This document shows positions 8,967 through 17,741 of a DNA stretch of 64,000 bases, piece by piece (within the stretch, counting starts at the first letter, position 1; the number at the start of each line of letters is the position of its first letter). Under the pieces are notes generated by a model, which was not told where the DNA came from, searched no databases, and was given only the letters and a program-made list of their open reading frames with translations. The stretch is taken from assembly GCF_030273315.1 (NCBI RefSeq), contig NZ_CP127175.1, positions 124,001-188,000 on the forward strand. The letters run 5' to 3'. Source of the stretch: Natrialbaceae archaeon AArc-T1-2 (lineage in GTDB: Archaea > Halobacteriota > Halobacteria > Halobacteriales > Natrialbaceae). The position numbers were made by a program, and so were the translations under genes.

Positions 8967-10029
8967 GAGCGTGTCATAGAAAGCGTCACGTACGAAGCAG
9001 CAGGGTGCGCGAAGTGTGTCCAACACAAGCGCAACCCTGCAAGACGTAGCTTCGGTAGACGACTTCTTGAATGTCGCGGCTACCGAGACAGTACCGCTGT
9101 TCGAGCACCTTGAGTTCGAGTTTCTGCTGGAGTACGACGTGTTCGCCCCCTCGAAGCGGGGGCGAACACGAGTCCACCAGCCTCCAGATCTCTTTCGTGG
9201 CTTTCTGCACTGCTATTACAAGGACATCTACGGCACACGTCCGGTTGTACGAGAACTCCAGCACGGCCTCGTTTGGTACTACTGCGGACTCGACAAACCA
9301 CCTTCCAGAGACACGATTGATCGGTTTCTTACCGACCTCGAACACGTCATTGACGATCTCTTCGACAGGCTCGTCGAGCAGGCCGCTGCCCGCGGCCTGC
9401 TCGACTCGACATACTCCATCGATTCGACGCACATCAACGCGATCCAGTACAACGACGCCGCCTCATGGAACTACGATCCAACAGGCGAAGAGTACTACTA
9501 CGGCTTCGGCTGTACGATCGTCTCAACCGGTGCAAAGATCCCGATAGCAGCGGAGTTCACACAGGCCAAACAAGCAGACCAAGAGACGGCGATGCGCGTC
9601 ACGCGTGACGCGCTCGCCGTCGATACACCGGTCTGGATGCTTGGAGACAGCGCCTACGATATCCTCGATTGGCACGATCACCTGCTGGCCGCAGGGGTCG
9701 TGCCAATCGCTCCATACAATCCGCGAAACACCGACGACCCGAAAGACATCGAGTACAGGGTCGAAGACCGAATCGAGGAACACAGCGAGGACGTTCAGTT
9801 AAAACAATCCATCTTGGACGAGACGTACAACAACCGGACAGGAGTCGAACGAACCAACGACGCAGTCAAGGACTGCGGCCTCGGGCACGTCCGCGCCCGA
9901 GGCCGCGTTCATGCACGAACAGAAGTGTTCCTTGCACTGTGTCTCCGACTCGTCATTGCAATCACCAACTACGAGCGAGGAAACGAACCGGGCTGTGAGA
10001 TGCTATGAGATGGATTCTATGACACGCTC
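8967..10029. mobile_element. Intact IS related to the old IS at the window start
   Basis: A 15-bp perfect inverted repeat (GAGCGTGTCATAGAA at 8967-8981, complement at 10015-10029) brackets the transposase gene 9016-10008. No target duplication is visible, which fits the deletion in the flanking ISH6-like gene. Because the repeat also matches codons for a FYDTL segment of the flanking gene, the true ends could be a few bases off. Confidence 0.65.
9016..10008 (+). CDS. DDE transposase (IS4/IS5 superfamily)
   Basis: 330-aa transposase, apparently intact. Visible blocks are FAPSKRGRTRVHQPPDLFRG near residue 50, the first catalytic Asp in TYSIDSTHINAIQYND (about 137), GDSAYDILDWHD (about 216) and NNRTGVERTNDAVKD with the C-terminal Glu (about 277). 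GTG start; its dead relative also begins with GTG. Four strong palindromes lie in the coding sequence: 9138-9170 (13-bp arms), 9373-9405 (14-bp arms), 9594-9613 (20-bp perfect) and 9875-9906 (12-bp arms). Confidence 0.88.
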   Translation: MSNTSATLQDVASVDDFLNVAATETVPLFEHLEFEFLLEYDVFAPSKRGRTRVHQPPDLFRGFLHCYYKDIYGTRPVVRELQHGLVWYYCGLDKPPSRDTIDRFLTDLEHVIDDLFDRLVEQAAARGLLDSTYSIDSTHINAIQYNDAASWNYDPTGEEYYYGFGCTIVSTGAKIPIAAEFTQAKQADQETAMRVTRDALAVDTPVWMLGDSAYDILDWHDHLLAAGVVPIAPYNPRNTDDPKDIEYRVEDRIEEHSEDVQLKQSILDETYNNRTGVERTNDAVKDCGLGHVRARGRVHARTEVFLALCLRLVIAITNYERGNEPGCEML

Positions 10030-10283
10030 TCGTGTTCTCCAGCAGTTGTAACGGCTGTTCGTGTCGTGGTGCCAGCGCGCTGGAAACGGCGGTCGCCGTT
10101 TCCGCGCGCGTGTTTCTCCCCACAATACGCCTCGACGAGGCGCTCGTCGAGGCTTCTGACGATCTCCTCGAGGATAGTGGCCTCGAGTTGAATCTCGGTA
10201 AGAGATTCAGCGAGCGTGGCAAGCGGTAGCGTTTTGTCTGGGTCGAGACTAACTGTGAACTGCGCGTCGATTGTGGCGTGCAT
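10030..10283 (-). pseudogene. N-terminal relic of an ISH6-like transposase
   Basis: About 85 codons from ATG 10283 (MHATIDAQFTVSL…, ending GEHE) match, from memory, the start of ISH6-like haloarchaeal transposases, with ARGNGDRRFQRAGTTTRTAVTT as the best landmark. The frame is broken by the IS at 8967-10029, and the C-terminus is at 8781-8966. A palindrome (GGAAACGGCG at 10082-10091, complement at 10094-10103) lies inside. Confidence 0.6.
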
Positions 10284-10334
10284 GGGTCACTTCGGGGTAG
10301 GTACCAGAGGTGACCCTGTTTCCACAGGAGTCAG

Positions 10335-10937
10335 TTACGACTCTAGACCAGTTTGGGACACGACCAGTAGCTCACAGAGAACAGCTGCTTGGTCAAGAAG
10401 TGCGTCGAAGAGCCGTTCAGTCGGTCGATACAGCGCATGGTGTTCATCAACAGAATATGACGCTTTCTCATCATCTGTGTATGAGAGAAATCCGCTTTTG
10501 AGAAGCGGAGCAAGGGTAGTATCCAGCGCAGTTCCGGAACGGCCAGATTCGACTTCGAGGGTGTGTCGAGGGAACTCAGAAAGGAACCGCGTACAGCAAC
10601 TCAGGACGTGAGCACGTCGATCAGCGAATAGTTCGTTGAGCGCAGTACGATGGGTGCGTGTCCAATACTCATCGAGTTTGACGTAGGTGCGAACGATAGG
10701 GGAAAGCTCGTTCAAGGAACCATTCGCATGGACGATGCCAAGGTCGTTGAGCGCATGTTGGTCTTTGGTGTCCAGAGACTCGCCGAGGGGATGGAGAACG
10801 GTTTGAAGCGCCTCGTGGTACCGCGAAGTGAGAAATTCCCCGGCAACAACGTGGGCGTTCACGATATTTCGAGTTGGGTGCATTGACTCGTGGTGATCGG
10901 GGTTTCGGTGGTCGACGTGGGTTCGTGGGTAGCTCAT
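10335..10937 (-). CDS. Conserved haloarchaeal protein of unknown function
   Basis: 200-aa soluble protein rich in His and acidic residues. The C-terminal third (LLKSGFLSYTDDEKASYSVDEHHALYRPTERLFDALLDQ) resembles a winged-helix wing and following helix, so DNA binding is possible, but I do not recognise the family. It is transcribed divergently from the RecA-like/PolB operon; an inverted repeat (11012-11053) lies in the shared upstream region. A short hairpin near 10286-10317 (GGGTCA arms) follows its stop and could be a terminator. Confidence 0.6.
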   Translation of the reverse strand: MSYPRTHVDHRNPDHHESMHPTRNIVNAHVVAGEFLTSRYHEALQTVLHPLGESLDTKDQHALNDLGIVHANGSLNELSPIVRTYVKLDEYWTRTHRTALNELFADRRAHVLSCCTRFLSEFPRHTLEVESGRSGTALDTTLAPLLKSGFLSYTDDEKASYSVDEHHALYRPTERLFDALLDQAAVLCELLVVSQTGLES

Positions 10938-11011
10938 AGAGCACCTCTTCCAACGTGGCGTTGAGCATTAACATACCGAGCAGTTAGGCTCGAGACTGTT
11001 GTTGTGAAGGA

Positions 11012-11053
11012 TTAACCAACATTCCGCCGTCGATACGCACCAGTGTTGGTTAA
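11012..11053. repeat. Module-boundary inverted repeat 1
   Basis: TTAACCAACA at 11012-11021 and TGTTGGTTAA at 11044-11053, 10-bp perfect arms, 22-bp spacer. Lies between the divergent genes 10335-10937 and 11210-12154. Confidence 0.9.
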
Positions 11054-11209
11054 CACGAAGACCGCTCGATTCAGGAACTATTCTCGGAAACGGGTTCAAA
11101 ACAGAGCCTACTGGGAACTGTACCGGGATTGGAGGGGACCAAGTCGAGTTCCCTGAAACGCGGAAGTGCCACGCCGCGGCTTATCGGGAACGTAGACAAC
11201 TAGTCGAGT

Positions 11210-12154
11210 ATGGGAGAACACTCAACGTCGAACCGATTGGCGGTGGACCAGCCAACACGGGGCGCTGACCGCAATCGGTCCCTTGCTGACCAGGCCGATC
11301 CAGCTACGGACGAGATGTTGTTGCCGGCACTCGAGGACGGCATCACGCTGCTCGACGTGGAAGGAGGCCGCGGCGTCCCGATCCTGCAGTCGCTCGTGCT
11401 CGACCATCTCCTCCTGCACGACGGGCCCGCCTTCTGGGTCGACGCAAATGGTCACGCGACGACGACGACACTCGCTCAGATCGCGCCCAGTCAACGGTTG
11501 CTCAACCGAATTCACGTCGCCCGCGGATTCACCGCCTACCAGCACTACGGCGCCGTCTGTGATCTCCCGTCAGCGGTGAATAAGGTAATCCAGTCGTCCA
11601 CCGCCGGTTCTGGGGCGGCCGGTCAACGGGCACCAGGTCGCGACGAGGACGCATCGCCCCACACGCCCGCCCTCATCGTCGCGCCGGCCGTCGACGCCCA
11701 GTACCGCGCCGACGATACCCTCGGCGAAACCCACGCGGGAACCCTTCAGGCTCGAACTCTCGCTCGGTTGGCAACCTACGCCGAGGGGTACGACATCCCG
11801 GTGCTCGTTACGCGAAACGAACGAAACGAATTCACCGAATCAGTCGCGACGGTCGCCGACCACCATCTGGAGTGCGAGCAAACTCGGATGGGGCCACGGG
11901 TCATCGGCGAGGACTTCGAGACGCTCGTCTATCCCGTCGACGACGGCGCGTACTACCAGACGACATTCGCGTACTGGCGGCAGCTGCTCGCGGCACGCGC
12001 TACGCAGGTCGGCGTGGAACCGACGACGCTGGCGCCGTCGACGCCGACCTCGGAGGGTGTCGGGACGGGCGTCACAGCTGACGGTGAGACGGTGGCGGCA
12101 ACCGCGGACCCCCTGCTCGATGCGTGGACGGCGACCGGGACAGGAGGCCGATAG
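11210..12154 (+). CDS. RecA/RadA-like protein without a clear P-loop (ImuA-like position)
   Basis: 314-aa protein. The layout is that of the RecA/KaiC fold: ALEDGITLLDVEGGRGVPILQSLVLDHLL at residues 37-65 sits where a Walker A loop would be but lacks GxxxxGK[ST]; TPALIVAPAVDAQYR is at the Walker B position, followed by a LARLATYAEGYDIPVLVTRNE segment typical of RadA relatives. It is the first gene of a three-gene operon with a small protein and a family B polymerase. In bacteria a degenerate RecA (ImuA) is paired with translesion polymerases, and archaeal PolB2 operons also carry a RadA-like gene, so a role in polymerase recruitment or damage tolerance is inferred. Confidence 0.7.
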   Translation: MGEHSTSNRLAVDQPTRGADRNRSLADQADPATDEMLLPALEDGITLLDVEGGRGVPILQSLVLDHLLLHDGPAFWVDANGHATTTTLAQIAPSQRLLNRIHVARGFTAYQHYGAVCDLPSAVNKVIQSSTAGSGAAGQRAPGRDEDASPHTPALIVAPAVDAQYRADDTLGETHAGTLQARTLARLATYAEGYDIPVLVTRNERNEFTESVATVADHHLECEQTRMGPRVIGEDFETLVYPVDDGAYYQTTFAYWRQLLAARATQVGVEPTTLAPSTPTSEGVGTGVTADGETVAATADPLLDAWTATGTGGR

Positions 12155-12156
12155 CG

Positions 12157-12462
12157 ATGGGGCGGACGAACCCAACCTACCGAGATGCGCTGCGGGCTAT
12201 CGAAGAGCGCTGGGCGGAGTTCCGGCGGGCACTGCGGCGTCGCGACCAGCCGCGATTCGACCGGCTGTTCGAGTACGCCCGCGAGCACGCCGACGCGAGC
12301 GGGCTATTGAACCACCAGAATCCGCTGCTGCCGGCGCTACTCAGCATCGATCTCGAACAGGAGGGCCGACTCGACGACCATGAGGAGCGCCTCGAGGAAC
12401 TCGAGGCCGCGGTCGCAGCACGCGATGACCAGGAGAGCGCCCCGCCGGACGCGAACCCGTGA
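12157..12462 (+). CDS. Small helical protein of the polymerase operon
   Basis: 101-aa, highly charged, predicted mostly helical protein (YRDALRAIEERWAEFRRALRRRDQPRFDRLFEYAREHADA…), with a coiled-coil-like stretch in the second half (EQEGRLDDHEERLEELEAAV). It starts 2 bp after the RecA-like gene and its TGA overlaps the GTG start of the polymerase gene, so it is translationally coupled. It recurs next to haloarchaeal plasmid PolB genes. I infer an accessory or bridging role; no enzymatic motif is visible. Confidence 0.75.
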   Translation: MGRTNPTYRDALRAIEERWAEFRRALRRRDQPRFDRLFEYAREHADASGLLNHQNPLLPALLSIDLEQEGRLDDHEERLEELEAAVAARDDQESAPPDANP

Positions 12463-14630
12463 CGATGCCGTTCAGTATCGACTTCCTCGACGACGGCCGC
12501 GTCCTGGAGTGGGAGGCAACCGCCGATGGCGCCGTCGCGACCGAGTGCGATGACTACACCCCACGCTTCTACGTCGCCGCTCGCGACCCTGATGACAACC
12601 TTGACCTCACGACACTCCAGTCGGTGTACGACCAGCACCCGGATGTCGTCGCGACCGAGATGGTTGCGCGACGGCCGGGCTTTCGACGAGACGAGGAGAC
12701 CGTTCTCGCCGTCGACGTCGCCCACATCGACCGCGTCACCCCACTCGTCCGGCAGGCACGCCAGTTGTCGGACTATCCAGTCGGGGATCTCGCCTGTTTC
12801 AACGTCGACTTCTCGCGAGAGTTCCGGTACTGTCTGGAGACCGGTGCCGATCCGACACCCGCGAGCGAGCTGTCGACGCTCCGGCTCAGTATTCCGGTGA
12901 CCGAAACGAGCAACGACGTCTACGAGAAACTGTCCGCCGCCGGCGACACCGTCACCGGCTCGCCGACGGATATCCTGACCGCCGTCCAAGGGGCACTCGA
13001 AGCGCACGATCCGGATGTCCTGGTCTGCTCAACCAGCGAGATCGTCCCGACCCTGTACGAGATGGCGACGGACGCCGGCGTCGACGACTTCTCGCTGAGC
13101 AGGTGGCCGGACGTCGACTATCAGCAGCTCGCGAGCCGGTCGACGTACTCGAGTTACGGCCGCGTCGGTCACTCGCCGGCGCGGTACAACGTGCCTGGCC
13201 GGGCGATCATCGACGAGTCGAACACGTTCTTCTACGGGGAGACGAACCTCGACGGCGTCCTCGACCTCGTGTCGCGCTCGAAAAAGCCCGTCCAGGAGCT
13301 CGCGTGGGCGTCGATCGGGAACGTGCTCACGGCGATCCAGATCTGCGAGGCCCACGACCGCGGCGTCCTCGTGCCGTGGAACTCCTGGCGCCATGAGTTC
13401 TACAAACCGATGGGGACGCTCCACGACGCCGACCGCGGCGGCTTCATCTTCGCACCCGAGGTCGGCCTCCACGAGAACGTCCACGAACTCGACTTCTCCT
13501 CGTTGTACCCGAACATCATCTGTACCCGGAACGTCTCGCCGGACGTCATCCGGTGTAGCTGCCACAGCGACCGCGACGACGTCCCCGGCCTCGGGTACTC
13601 AATCTGCGACGACCGGGGCTACCTCGTCGACGTGCTACAGCCGATCATCGACGCTCGCGACGAGATCAAGGCGGCCATCCGTCGCGAGAAGGAACGAGAC
13701 GACCCCGATGAGGATCGACTGGCAGAACTCGAGGGGCGTTCGGGAGCGCTGAAGTGGATCCTCGTCGCCTGCTTCGGCTATCAAGGGTTCAGCAACGCGA
13801 AATTCGGCCGCATCGAGTGCCACGAAGCGATCAACGCGTTTGCTCGCGAGATCCTACTAACGGCGAAACAACGGCTGGAAGCTGGCGGCTGGCGCGTCGT
13901 CCACGGCATCGTCGACTCCATCTGGGTGACGCCGGACCCCGACCTCGACGACGAGGACCGCGAGGACCTCGAGACGCTCACGACGGAGATCACGGAACGT
14001 GTTGAGATTCGGCTCGAACACGAAGCCCACTACGACTGGGTGGCGTTTGTGCCGCAGCGCGAGAGCGACGCTGGTGCGTTGACGAAATACTTCGGGAAGG
14101 TCGCCGGCGACGACGAGTTCAAGATACGTGGTATCGAAGCTCGGCAGCGCTCGACTCCATCGTTCATCGAGGACGTCCAGCGGGATTGTCTCGAACGGCT
14201 CGACGCGACTCGATCCCCGGATGCCGTACTTGACTGTCTTCAGGACGCGATCAGTCGCCTCCACGCTGGGACGGTGCCGGTCAAGCAGCTCGTCGAACGG
14301 AATCGTGTCTCCAAGCCGCTGGAAGGGTACACGCAGAACACACAGAACGTGGCGGCGCTAAAGCGGGCTCGCGACCAGGACCTCGCCATCCACCCGGGAC
14401 AAGACATCCAGTACGTGGTCGTCGACGACGAGAAGAGTTCGCGAGAGCGGGTCGCGTTGGCTCACGAAGAGACGGAGTCGTACGATGCGTCGTACTACGA
14501 GACGCAACTCGTCAGAGCTGTCGAGAGTGTGCTGGCACCGCTTGGCTGGGATCGGACGGAGATTCAACGCGAGATCGCGGAAACTCGGGAAACGGACCTG
14601 GCCGCCTTCACCGAGATTGAGAGATGTTAA
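12459..14630 (+). CDS. Family B DNA polymerase, PolB2-like
   Basis: 723-aa DNA polymerase. Motif A is DFSSLYPNII (345-354), motif B is KWILVACFGYQGF (432-444) and motif C is HGIVDSIWV (482-490), where the first Asp of the usual YGDTDS is Ile and the second is kept. The N-terminal region has an exonuclease-like layout but I see no DxE metal site, so proofreading is probably lost. The short length (typical replicative PolB is 800-900) and these losses fit PolB2, whose Sulfolobus relative is linked to damage-induced mutagenesis. GTG start overlaps the upstream stop. Its TAA stop is part of the next inverted repeat. Confidence 0.85.
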   Translation: MTMPFSIDFLDDGRVLEWEATADGAVATECDDYTPRFYVAARDPDDNLDLTTLQSVYDQHPDVVATEMVARRPGFRRDEETVLAVDVAHIDRVTPLVRQARQLSDYPVGDLACFNVDFSREFRYCLETGADPTPASELSTLRLSIPVTETSNDVYEKLSAAGDTVTGSPTDILTAVQGALEAHDPDVLVCSTSEIVPTLYEMATDAGVDDFSLSRWPDVDYQQLASRSTYSSYGRVGHSPARYNVPGRAIIDESNTFFYGETNLDGVLDLVSRSKKPVQELAWASIGNVLTAIQICEAHDRGVLVPWNSWRHEFYKPMGTLHDADRGGFIFAPEVGLHENVHELDFSSLYPNIICTRNVSPDVIRCSCHSDRDDVPGLGYSICDDRGYLVDVLQPIIDARDEIKAAIRREKERDDPDEDRLAELEGRSGALKWILVACFGYQGFSNAKFGRIECHEAINAFAREILLTAKQRLEAGGWRVVHGIVDSIWVTPDPDLDDEDREDLETLTTEITERVEIRLEHEAHYDWVAFVPQRESDAGALTKYFGKVAGDDEFKIRGIEARQRSTPSFIEDVQRDCLERLDATRSPDAVLDCLQDAISRLHAGTVPVKQLVERNRVSKPLEGYTQNTQNVAALKRARDQDLAIHPGQDIQYVVVDDEKSSRERVALAHEETESYDASYYETQLVRAVESVLAPLGWDRTEIQREIAETRETDLAAFTEIERC

Positions 14631-14667
14631 CCAACACTATCGAGGTGTCGAGTGATTTGTTGGTTAA
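14627..14667. repeat. Module-boundary inverted repeat 2
   Basis: TTAACCAACA at 14627-14636 and TGTTGGTTAA at 14658-14667, perfect arms, 21-bp spacer. The polymerase stop codon is inside the left arm; the origin region begins just beyond. Confidence 0.9.
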
Positions 14668-14714
14668 TTCTGAGTGGAGACACGGAAGGGAGCTGGAGAG
14701 AATACCTCGCCCAC

Positions 14715-15776
14715 ACACCCCTCGTCCAGAGTGAAAACCGACCAGAGGTGTGGGGTGAGGTCCACGGGAAACGGGGGTTCTTGTGAGAGGATATCAGCAA
14801 GAATCACGGAAAGACTGTCTGAAACGGGAGAAAACGGAAGAAATGGAACAGCAAACACGAGCAGCGGTTCGAAACCACCCGGACGAATGCCGCCTTCGTC
14901 CTCTTCTTTGTGCTGAATGCACTTGGAGAGTGGTAGGAAGTGGGTAGTAATAAAACCTCTAGGTAATGCTATGAAGATTGGTATGTTTAGAGGATCTTCG
15001 ACTGTGTGACGACCGCTGTTAGAGGGATACACGCCTCACGTCTTGTGATTTCAGTACTTCCCAGCCGACTCGTCGTGTGGTTTCCACCCGGTGAGCTGTG
15101 GGACTCTCGTAGCGTTTCACTCTGGACGAGGGGTGTGGGGGTTCGATTCCGTCGTCCGTGTATTATGAGACGTTGAAGGAACAATCGTCATTCTGACTAT
15201 TCGTCAACCAGCGAAGCGGCACCAAAGCCGAAATCGGGATTAGTATCTCCCGACCTTCCTCGTCAACCGGAATCAGGAGGCCCAATCCCAACAGTTCCGA
15301 TTGTACCCTGATTTGCTTCGGCTGGAGATCTGACCTGCGTCTTCACTCTTGATTGGGGGTGCCGACGAACGCTCGACACCATCACTCGAGGTTCACACTC
15401 CACTCCAGCTCGTCACACCGGCGCTTTCACTCTGGACGAGGGGTGTCTGCCGTGCGTCAGACGCCCAGGGCCGATGTGTCCTCTCATAGATATGATTGAT
15501 TACCCGGTTCGGGAGATACACTCTGGACAGGGGGTGTCGTCTCAACCAAGTACGCTGCTCCCGGATGGAGGACTATTCACTCTTGACCAGGGGTGTGTCA
15601 AACCCGCTCCAGTCCGGCGTTTTCACTCTGGATTAGGGGTGCCGGTCTGCGTCAGTAACTCTCGCTCCGAATCCGATTTCACTCGGGACCGGCTCGACTC
15701 TTTGTGAGGATGATACGCCAGCGACAAAACATCAGAAGACGACCATAGCCCGATTTACACTCTGGTCGAGGTAGCC
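14715..15776. other. Replication origin with ORB-like repeats
   Basis: About nine copies of a motif close to TTCACTCTGGACGAGGGGTG lie in the gene-free kilobase before orc1. One is on the minus strand (14715-14737). The rest are on the plus strand: 15115-15136, 15342-15363, 15425-15446, 15516-15537, 15575-15596, 15621-15643, and weaker ones at 15677-15696 and 15754-15776. Between the inverted first copy and the second is the most AT-rich stretch here (about 14935-15000), a likely unwinding element. Haloarchaeal origins have this plan: inverted origin recognition boxes with a G-string, around an AT-rich element, beside orc1/cdc6. The last copy sits at the orc1 promoter and could autoregulate it. 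Confidence 0.88.
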
Positions 15777-15815
15777 AAATCATTAAGTAGGTCCCATCCG
15801 CGATGTCTGATATTG

Positions 15816-17093
15816 ATGGCTGAGGAACCGTCCCAACTCTCTGACTTCGACGGCCGCTACGAGGATCCCGCTGACGATCCCCTCTTTGACTTTGATGAAG
15901 ACGACCCCGACCGCGCCAACATTTTCGCTCGCAAAGAGCTGCTTAAGGTGGGCCACGTCCCTGAAAGTGGCCGTATCGTCGGCCGGGATGGCGAGATCAA
16001 GGCCGTTGCTGCTGAACTCAGACCGATCGTTCGTGGCGATCCGCCCAACAACGTGATTATTTACGGCAAAACGGGAACCGGGAAGTCACTCGTTGCCCGT
16101 CACGTCACCGAGCGAGCCCGGCGAGCCGCGGAGTCGAACGGTGTGTCCGTCGGCACGGTCTACGTCGACTGCGCGCAGCACAACACACAGACACGCGTCG
16201 CGAGGACAGTGACTCGTTCACTCAACGAGACGGACGAGACTGACTTCGATATTCCACGCGCAGGGATTGGCAGCGGTGAATACTACGACTATCTCTGGGA
16301 GATTCTGGATACTGCCTACGAGTCAGTCATCATCATCCTCGACGAGGTGGACCGACTCGATGACGATGATATTCTTATGCAGCTCTCGCGGGCTCGCGAA
16401 TCGGGGAAAGCGGATTGCCACCTGGGCGTCATCGCAGTCAGCAACAAGATCGAGTATCGCGACCAGCTGAACGAACGCGTCAAGTCCAGTCTTCGCGAGG
16501 AGGAGTTCGTCTTCCAACCCTACGACGCGAATCAACTGCGCGAGATTATGAAGCACCGACGGGACGCGTTCCACGATGGCGTTCTCTCGGATGATGTGAT
16601 CCCGCTGACGGCGGCACTAGCCGCTCAAGAACACGGTGACGCCAGAAAGGCCATCGAAATTCTTCGTCACGCCGGCGAACTGGCCGAACGAGAAAACGTC
16701 GATACAGTCGTCGAGGAACACGTTCGCGATGCCCAGGAGTGGGCTGAAATCGATCGCTTCGAGGAGCTTCTCCGTGGATCGACGACCCAAGTCAAATTCA
16801 TCCTCTATTCGCTCGCGCTGCTCACCGAAGAGAATCCGAACGAGGACGGGTTTTCGACCAACCGTATTTTCGAACGGTATCAGGCGACGACAGAGAAGGC
16901 TGATGCGAAGACTCTCAGCGAGCACCGCGTCTACGAGCTGTTGAAAGAGCAGGCGTTCCTCGGTGTCGTTGAATCAACTCGGACCGGGGGTGGCCGGGGT
17001 GAGGGCAGTTATCTCGAGCACCGGCTGGTTCAGGACACCGGTATCGTGTTGAAATCTGTCCTCCGGGACAGTCGGCTGGAAGACTTGGCCTAG
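15816..17093 (+). CDS. orc1: Orc1/Cdc6 replication initiator
   Basis: 425-aa AAA+ initiator that binds origin repeats and loads MCM. Walker A is GKTGTGKS (84-91), Walker B ILDEVD (174-179), with sensor-like ISN region after it (VIAVSNK), and a C-terminal winged helix (about 330-425) that reads the origin boxes. ATG 15816 is chosen over an upstream TTG; an ATTAAGTA TATA-like box lies about 30 bp before it. Its own origin is directly upstream, so this pair probably drives replication of this replicon. Confidence 0.95.
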   Translation: MAEEPSQLSDFDGRYEDPADDPLFDFDEDDPDRANIFARKELLKVGHVPESGRIVGRDGEIKAVAAELRPIVRGDPPNNVIIYGKTGTGKSLVARHVTERARRAAESNGVSVGTVYVDCAQHNTQTRVARTVTRSLNETDETDFDIPRAGIGSGEYYDYLWEILDTAYESVIIILDEVDRLDDDDILMQLSRARESGKADCHLGVIAVSNKIEYRDQLNERVKSSLREEEFVFQPYDANQLREIMKHRRDAFHDGVLSDDVIPLTAALAAQEHGDARKAIEILRHAGELAERENVDTVVEEHVRDAQEWAEIDRFEELLRGSTTQVKFILYSLALLTEENPNEDGFSTNRIFERYQATTEKADAKTLSEHRVYELLKEQAFLGVVESTRTGGGRGEGSYLEHRLVQDTGIVLKSVLRDSRLEDLA

Positions 17094-17203
17094 CTGCCGT
17101 TTCGGTCGCTGACCACACCCCTGATCACGAGTGTATCTCTCGACACGTCGGAAACGCGGGGTATCTTCTCTCCGAGTTTTACTTGTCTTAGTTGACCGGA
17201 CCC

Positions 17204-17225
17204 ATTCACACTCTGGGGGGTGTCC
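17204..17225 (+). repeat. Single ORB-like repeat downstream of orc1
   Basis: ATTCACACTCTGGGGGGTGT, a shortened version of the origin repeat with the G-string, about 110 bp after the orc1 stop. An outlying initiator-binding site is likely; it also extends the origin to both sides of the gene. Confidence 0.6.
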
Positions 17226-17279
17226 TCTGCTACGATACTAATTGCGCGCGACAAACATCCGGCTTCGGTTCACAACCGT

Positions 17280-17603
17280 TTACTCGTCGGGGCTGACGGG
17301 ACCTTTATACTGGGAACGTACCTTATCTCCCTCCCGCCACTGCCAGTAGTAGTAGCGATTGTCGTTGATCTCCTTGATCGTGATCGTCGCTTTGGCAGGG
17401 ACGTCGTCTGGGAGATCGTCTGGTCGCTCTTCGACCTCTTCTTGATTTGCCGATTCCTCGAGACGGGCCTCGCGTTCCTTGTGCTCGGCGAGCGCTTCAG
17501 CGTACGTCGCAACGTCTCGGAGCTGTTCCGGGTCCGACTCGTTGAGCGTGTTGACGATCTCCGTCGGGAGGTTCGCTGGTGGGGTCGGGGGTTCGTAGGA
17601 CAT
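17280..17603 (-). CDS. Conserved small acidic haloarchaeal protein
   Basis: 107 aa. Middle part is a charged helix (QLRDVATYAEALAEHKEREARLEE) and the C-terminus a compact beta-rich domain (KATITIKEINDNRYYYWQWREGDKVRSQYKGPV). Proteins with this WQWR..KVKSQYKGPV ending are common beside HTH/nucleotidyltransferase pairs in haloarchaea; the function is not known to me. An inverted repeat begins 15 bp upstream of the ATG, so it may be controlled from there, divergently from the HTH gene. Confidence 0.8.
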   Translation of the reverse strand: MSYEPPTPPANLPTEIVNTLNESDPEQLRDVATYAEALAEHKEREARLEESANQEEVEERPDDLPDDVPAKATITIKEINDNRYYYWQWREGDKVRSQYKGPVSPDE

Positions 17604-17617
17604 CGGCTATACTCGTG

Positions 17618-17658
17618 TTAACCAACACGGCCCACAAATCCATAGTTTTGTTGGTTAA
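17618..17658. repeat. Module-boundary inverted repeat 3
   Basis: TTAACCAACA at 17618-17627 and TGTTGGTTAA at 17649-17658, perfect arms, 21-bp spacer, in the divergent region between the 107-aa gene and the HTH gene. Confidence 0.9.
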
Positions 17659-17699
17659 GACGATGGAGACGGTTCTCGCGATTGCTGGCTGTAACACTA

Positions 17700-17729
17700 T
17701 ACGAAACTTCTTTATATACTAGTTTCGTA
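17700..17729. promoter_or_regulatory. TATA box overlapped by a palindromic operator
   Basis: TTTATATA (17711-17718) lies about 27 bp before the GTG at 17742, the normal spacing for a leaderless haloarchaeal transcript. It is enclosed by TACGAAAC (17700-17707) and GTTTCGTA (17722-17729), an 8-bp perfect inverted repeat that would block TBP/TFB if bound. The HTH product of the gene is the obvious candidate ligand. Confidence 0.75.
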
Positions 17730-17741
17730 CTATGTTACACC

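Noticed and set aside
15115-15776. CRISPR array
   Set aside because: The repeats are about 20 bp, irregularly spaced, degenerate, partly inverted and beside orc1; they fit origin boxes. No cas gene is present.
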